Shown: positions 63,101 to 64,000 of the stretch, in pieces
Layout: every line of letters begins with the position of its first letter
How positions within the stretch are numbered: the first letter of the stretch is position 1
DNA from: Camarhynchus parvulus
Lineage: Eukaryota; Chordata; Aves; Passeriformes; Thraupidae
Direction: 5' to 3'
DNA: 64,000 nt
Assembly: GCF_901933205.1 (NCBI RefSeq)
Contig: NC_044573.1
Location: 47,397,493-47,461,492 of the forward strand
Translations under genes and position numbers: made by a program
The notes under the pieces: generated by a model
Seen by the model: the letters and a program-made list of their open reading frames with translations, nothing else
What the model was told of the DNA's origin: nothing
Database searches by the model: none

Positions 63101-64000
63101 ATAGCATGAATTCTATTTGTAGAATAGAATATTTTCTATTTTTCAGTGGACTTTTTTTCACAGTACAAGTCACTGAAACCGTGTTTTTGCTTTGTTAGGT
63201 AATAATGTTCTACTTGAAAAGCCAAGCATTCAAAATTATGAAATTTCAGAAATGAGGCTGTCCATCCAACTTTAATTTGGCACCATATAAGTGCCAGTCC
63301 TTAATGGCACAACTATATTCTTTCACCTTTTCCCAGCTCCATTCATTGTAGTGCAGCATGCTTAGAGAATCCAACATCTGTTCACTATTTTTATCCTTGT
63401 TGCTTTACTGGTGGCTACACCATGGAATGAGTGCAGAATTGTTTCTTTCCTTATGATCCTTTCCAGAGCATACTAGAGCGCAACGGTGTCCAAATGAATC
63501 ATGAACTTTAATGATCATATGGCTGCTATGAGATGAAATGCATCATTATCTCCATTTGATGTCCATGAAAGTGGAACAAAATCCTCTCTGGAGGCCACAC
63601 AGGGAGCTGATGGCAGAACTGGAATTTGGGACCCAATCCAGTGCTCATTCTCCTGGATGAAACCATTTTCCTCTGGGAAATGCTGAGCAGCCTTGGCTCT
63701 CATTGACTTTGCAGTTTTGATCATTCATCATGCCTGTTCACTATCACAGCAGTGGTAATCTTAAAAATCTCAACCAGAAGATAAAAGCCCAAATACATAC
63801 AGTGTCTCTATGCCTGAAACAACAAAAGCAAATGTCTCATTTAAACAGGCTTTTCAGTGGAATGATGAAACTGAATGAAATTGCATATTTTCATTTTTCT
63901 AATGCTTTTTTCTTCTCACTTTGAAACGCACATTTCTTCCTTGTGACTTCTTCAGTGTACCCACTGGGGAAGACACCACTCGTGCTGGGGATGGCACGGA

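Larger units (their letters stand above)
52991..64000. other. Intergenic region upstream of RAB32
   Basis: About 11 kb of AT-rich sequence with one CR1 fragment (53175-53327) and simple repeats. By conserved gene order the next gene to the right should be GRM1, but I recognise none of its exons. The open frames here, the longest 107 residues, have no recognisable domain. Confidence 0.75.

Noticed and set aside
1..64000. CRISPR arrays, phage or bacterial defence systems
   Set aside because: The window is vertebrate nuclear DNA with spliced genes and CR1 repeats. No array of regularly spaced direct repeats exists, and the minisatellite at 52.8 kb has no spacers.
52991..64000. Exons of GRM1, expected on the right by conserved gene order
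   Set aside because: I saw no translated segment resembling a metabotropic glutamate receptor in either strand of this part.

Overview
This window is vertebrate nuclear DNA, almost certainly from a bird. It is AT-rich, with two compact GC-rich CpG-island promoters. Its coding sequence is split into short exons with GT-AG introns. Its recognisable repeats are avian: several CR1 LINE fragments in both orientations, plus LTR-type repeats of kinds I know from bird genomes. There are no prokaryotic genes, operons or CRISPR arrays, and I recognised no tRNA or rRNA gene.

Two protein-coding genes are recognisable, both on the minus strand and read from right to left. The first is RAB32, complete in three coding exons (52068-51840, 36196-35919, 33791-33642). 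It encodes a 218-residue Rab GTPase ending in the prenylation signal QCC. The second is the 5' part of ADGB (androglobin), with coding exons 1-7 at 24968-24907, 12360-12216, 9200-9108, 6892-6821, 5555-5367, 2746-2607 and 1310-1224. These give about 262 N-terminal residues, including the start of the calpain-like domain. The remaining exons lie beyond the left edge. RAB32 followed by ADGB on the same strand is the order I know from human chromosome 6q24 (GRM1-RAB32-ADGB-STXBP5), which supports both calls.

Layout: 1-24.97 kb is ADGB exons and introns, with a solo LTR and CR1 fragments in intron 1. 24.4-25.15 kb is the ADGB CpG island, with a possible RFX X-box 32 bp upstream of the start codon. 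25.15-33.64 kb is the ADGB-RAB32 intergenic region, with CR1 pieces, a degenerate LTR-like repeat and a probable RAB32 3' UTR. 33.64-52.07 kb is RAB32, whose 15.6-kb intron 1 carries an ~860-bp CR1 copy. 51.75-52.5 kb is the RAB32 CpG island, followed by a GC-rich minisatellite. 53-64 kb is intergenic, with one CR1 fragment and simple repeats and no gene that I recognise.

The two genes are not known to work together. RAB32 directs trafficking to melanosomes and other lysosome-related organelles and anchors PKA. ADGB is a chimeric calpain-like/globin protein of ciliated cells and spermatids. I found no convincing undescribed biological system. The most checkable new observations are the X-box-like site at ADGB, the lack of a canonical DCW nucleophile motif in the calpain-like exons present, and the minisatellite upstream of RAB32.
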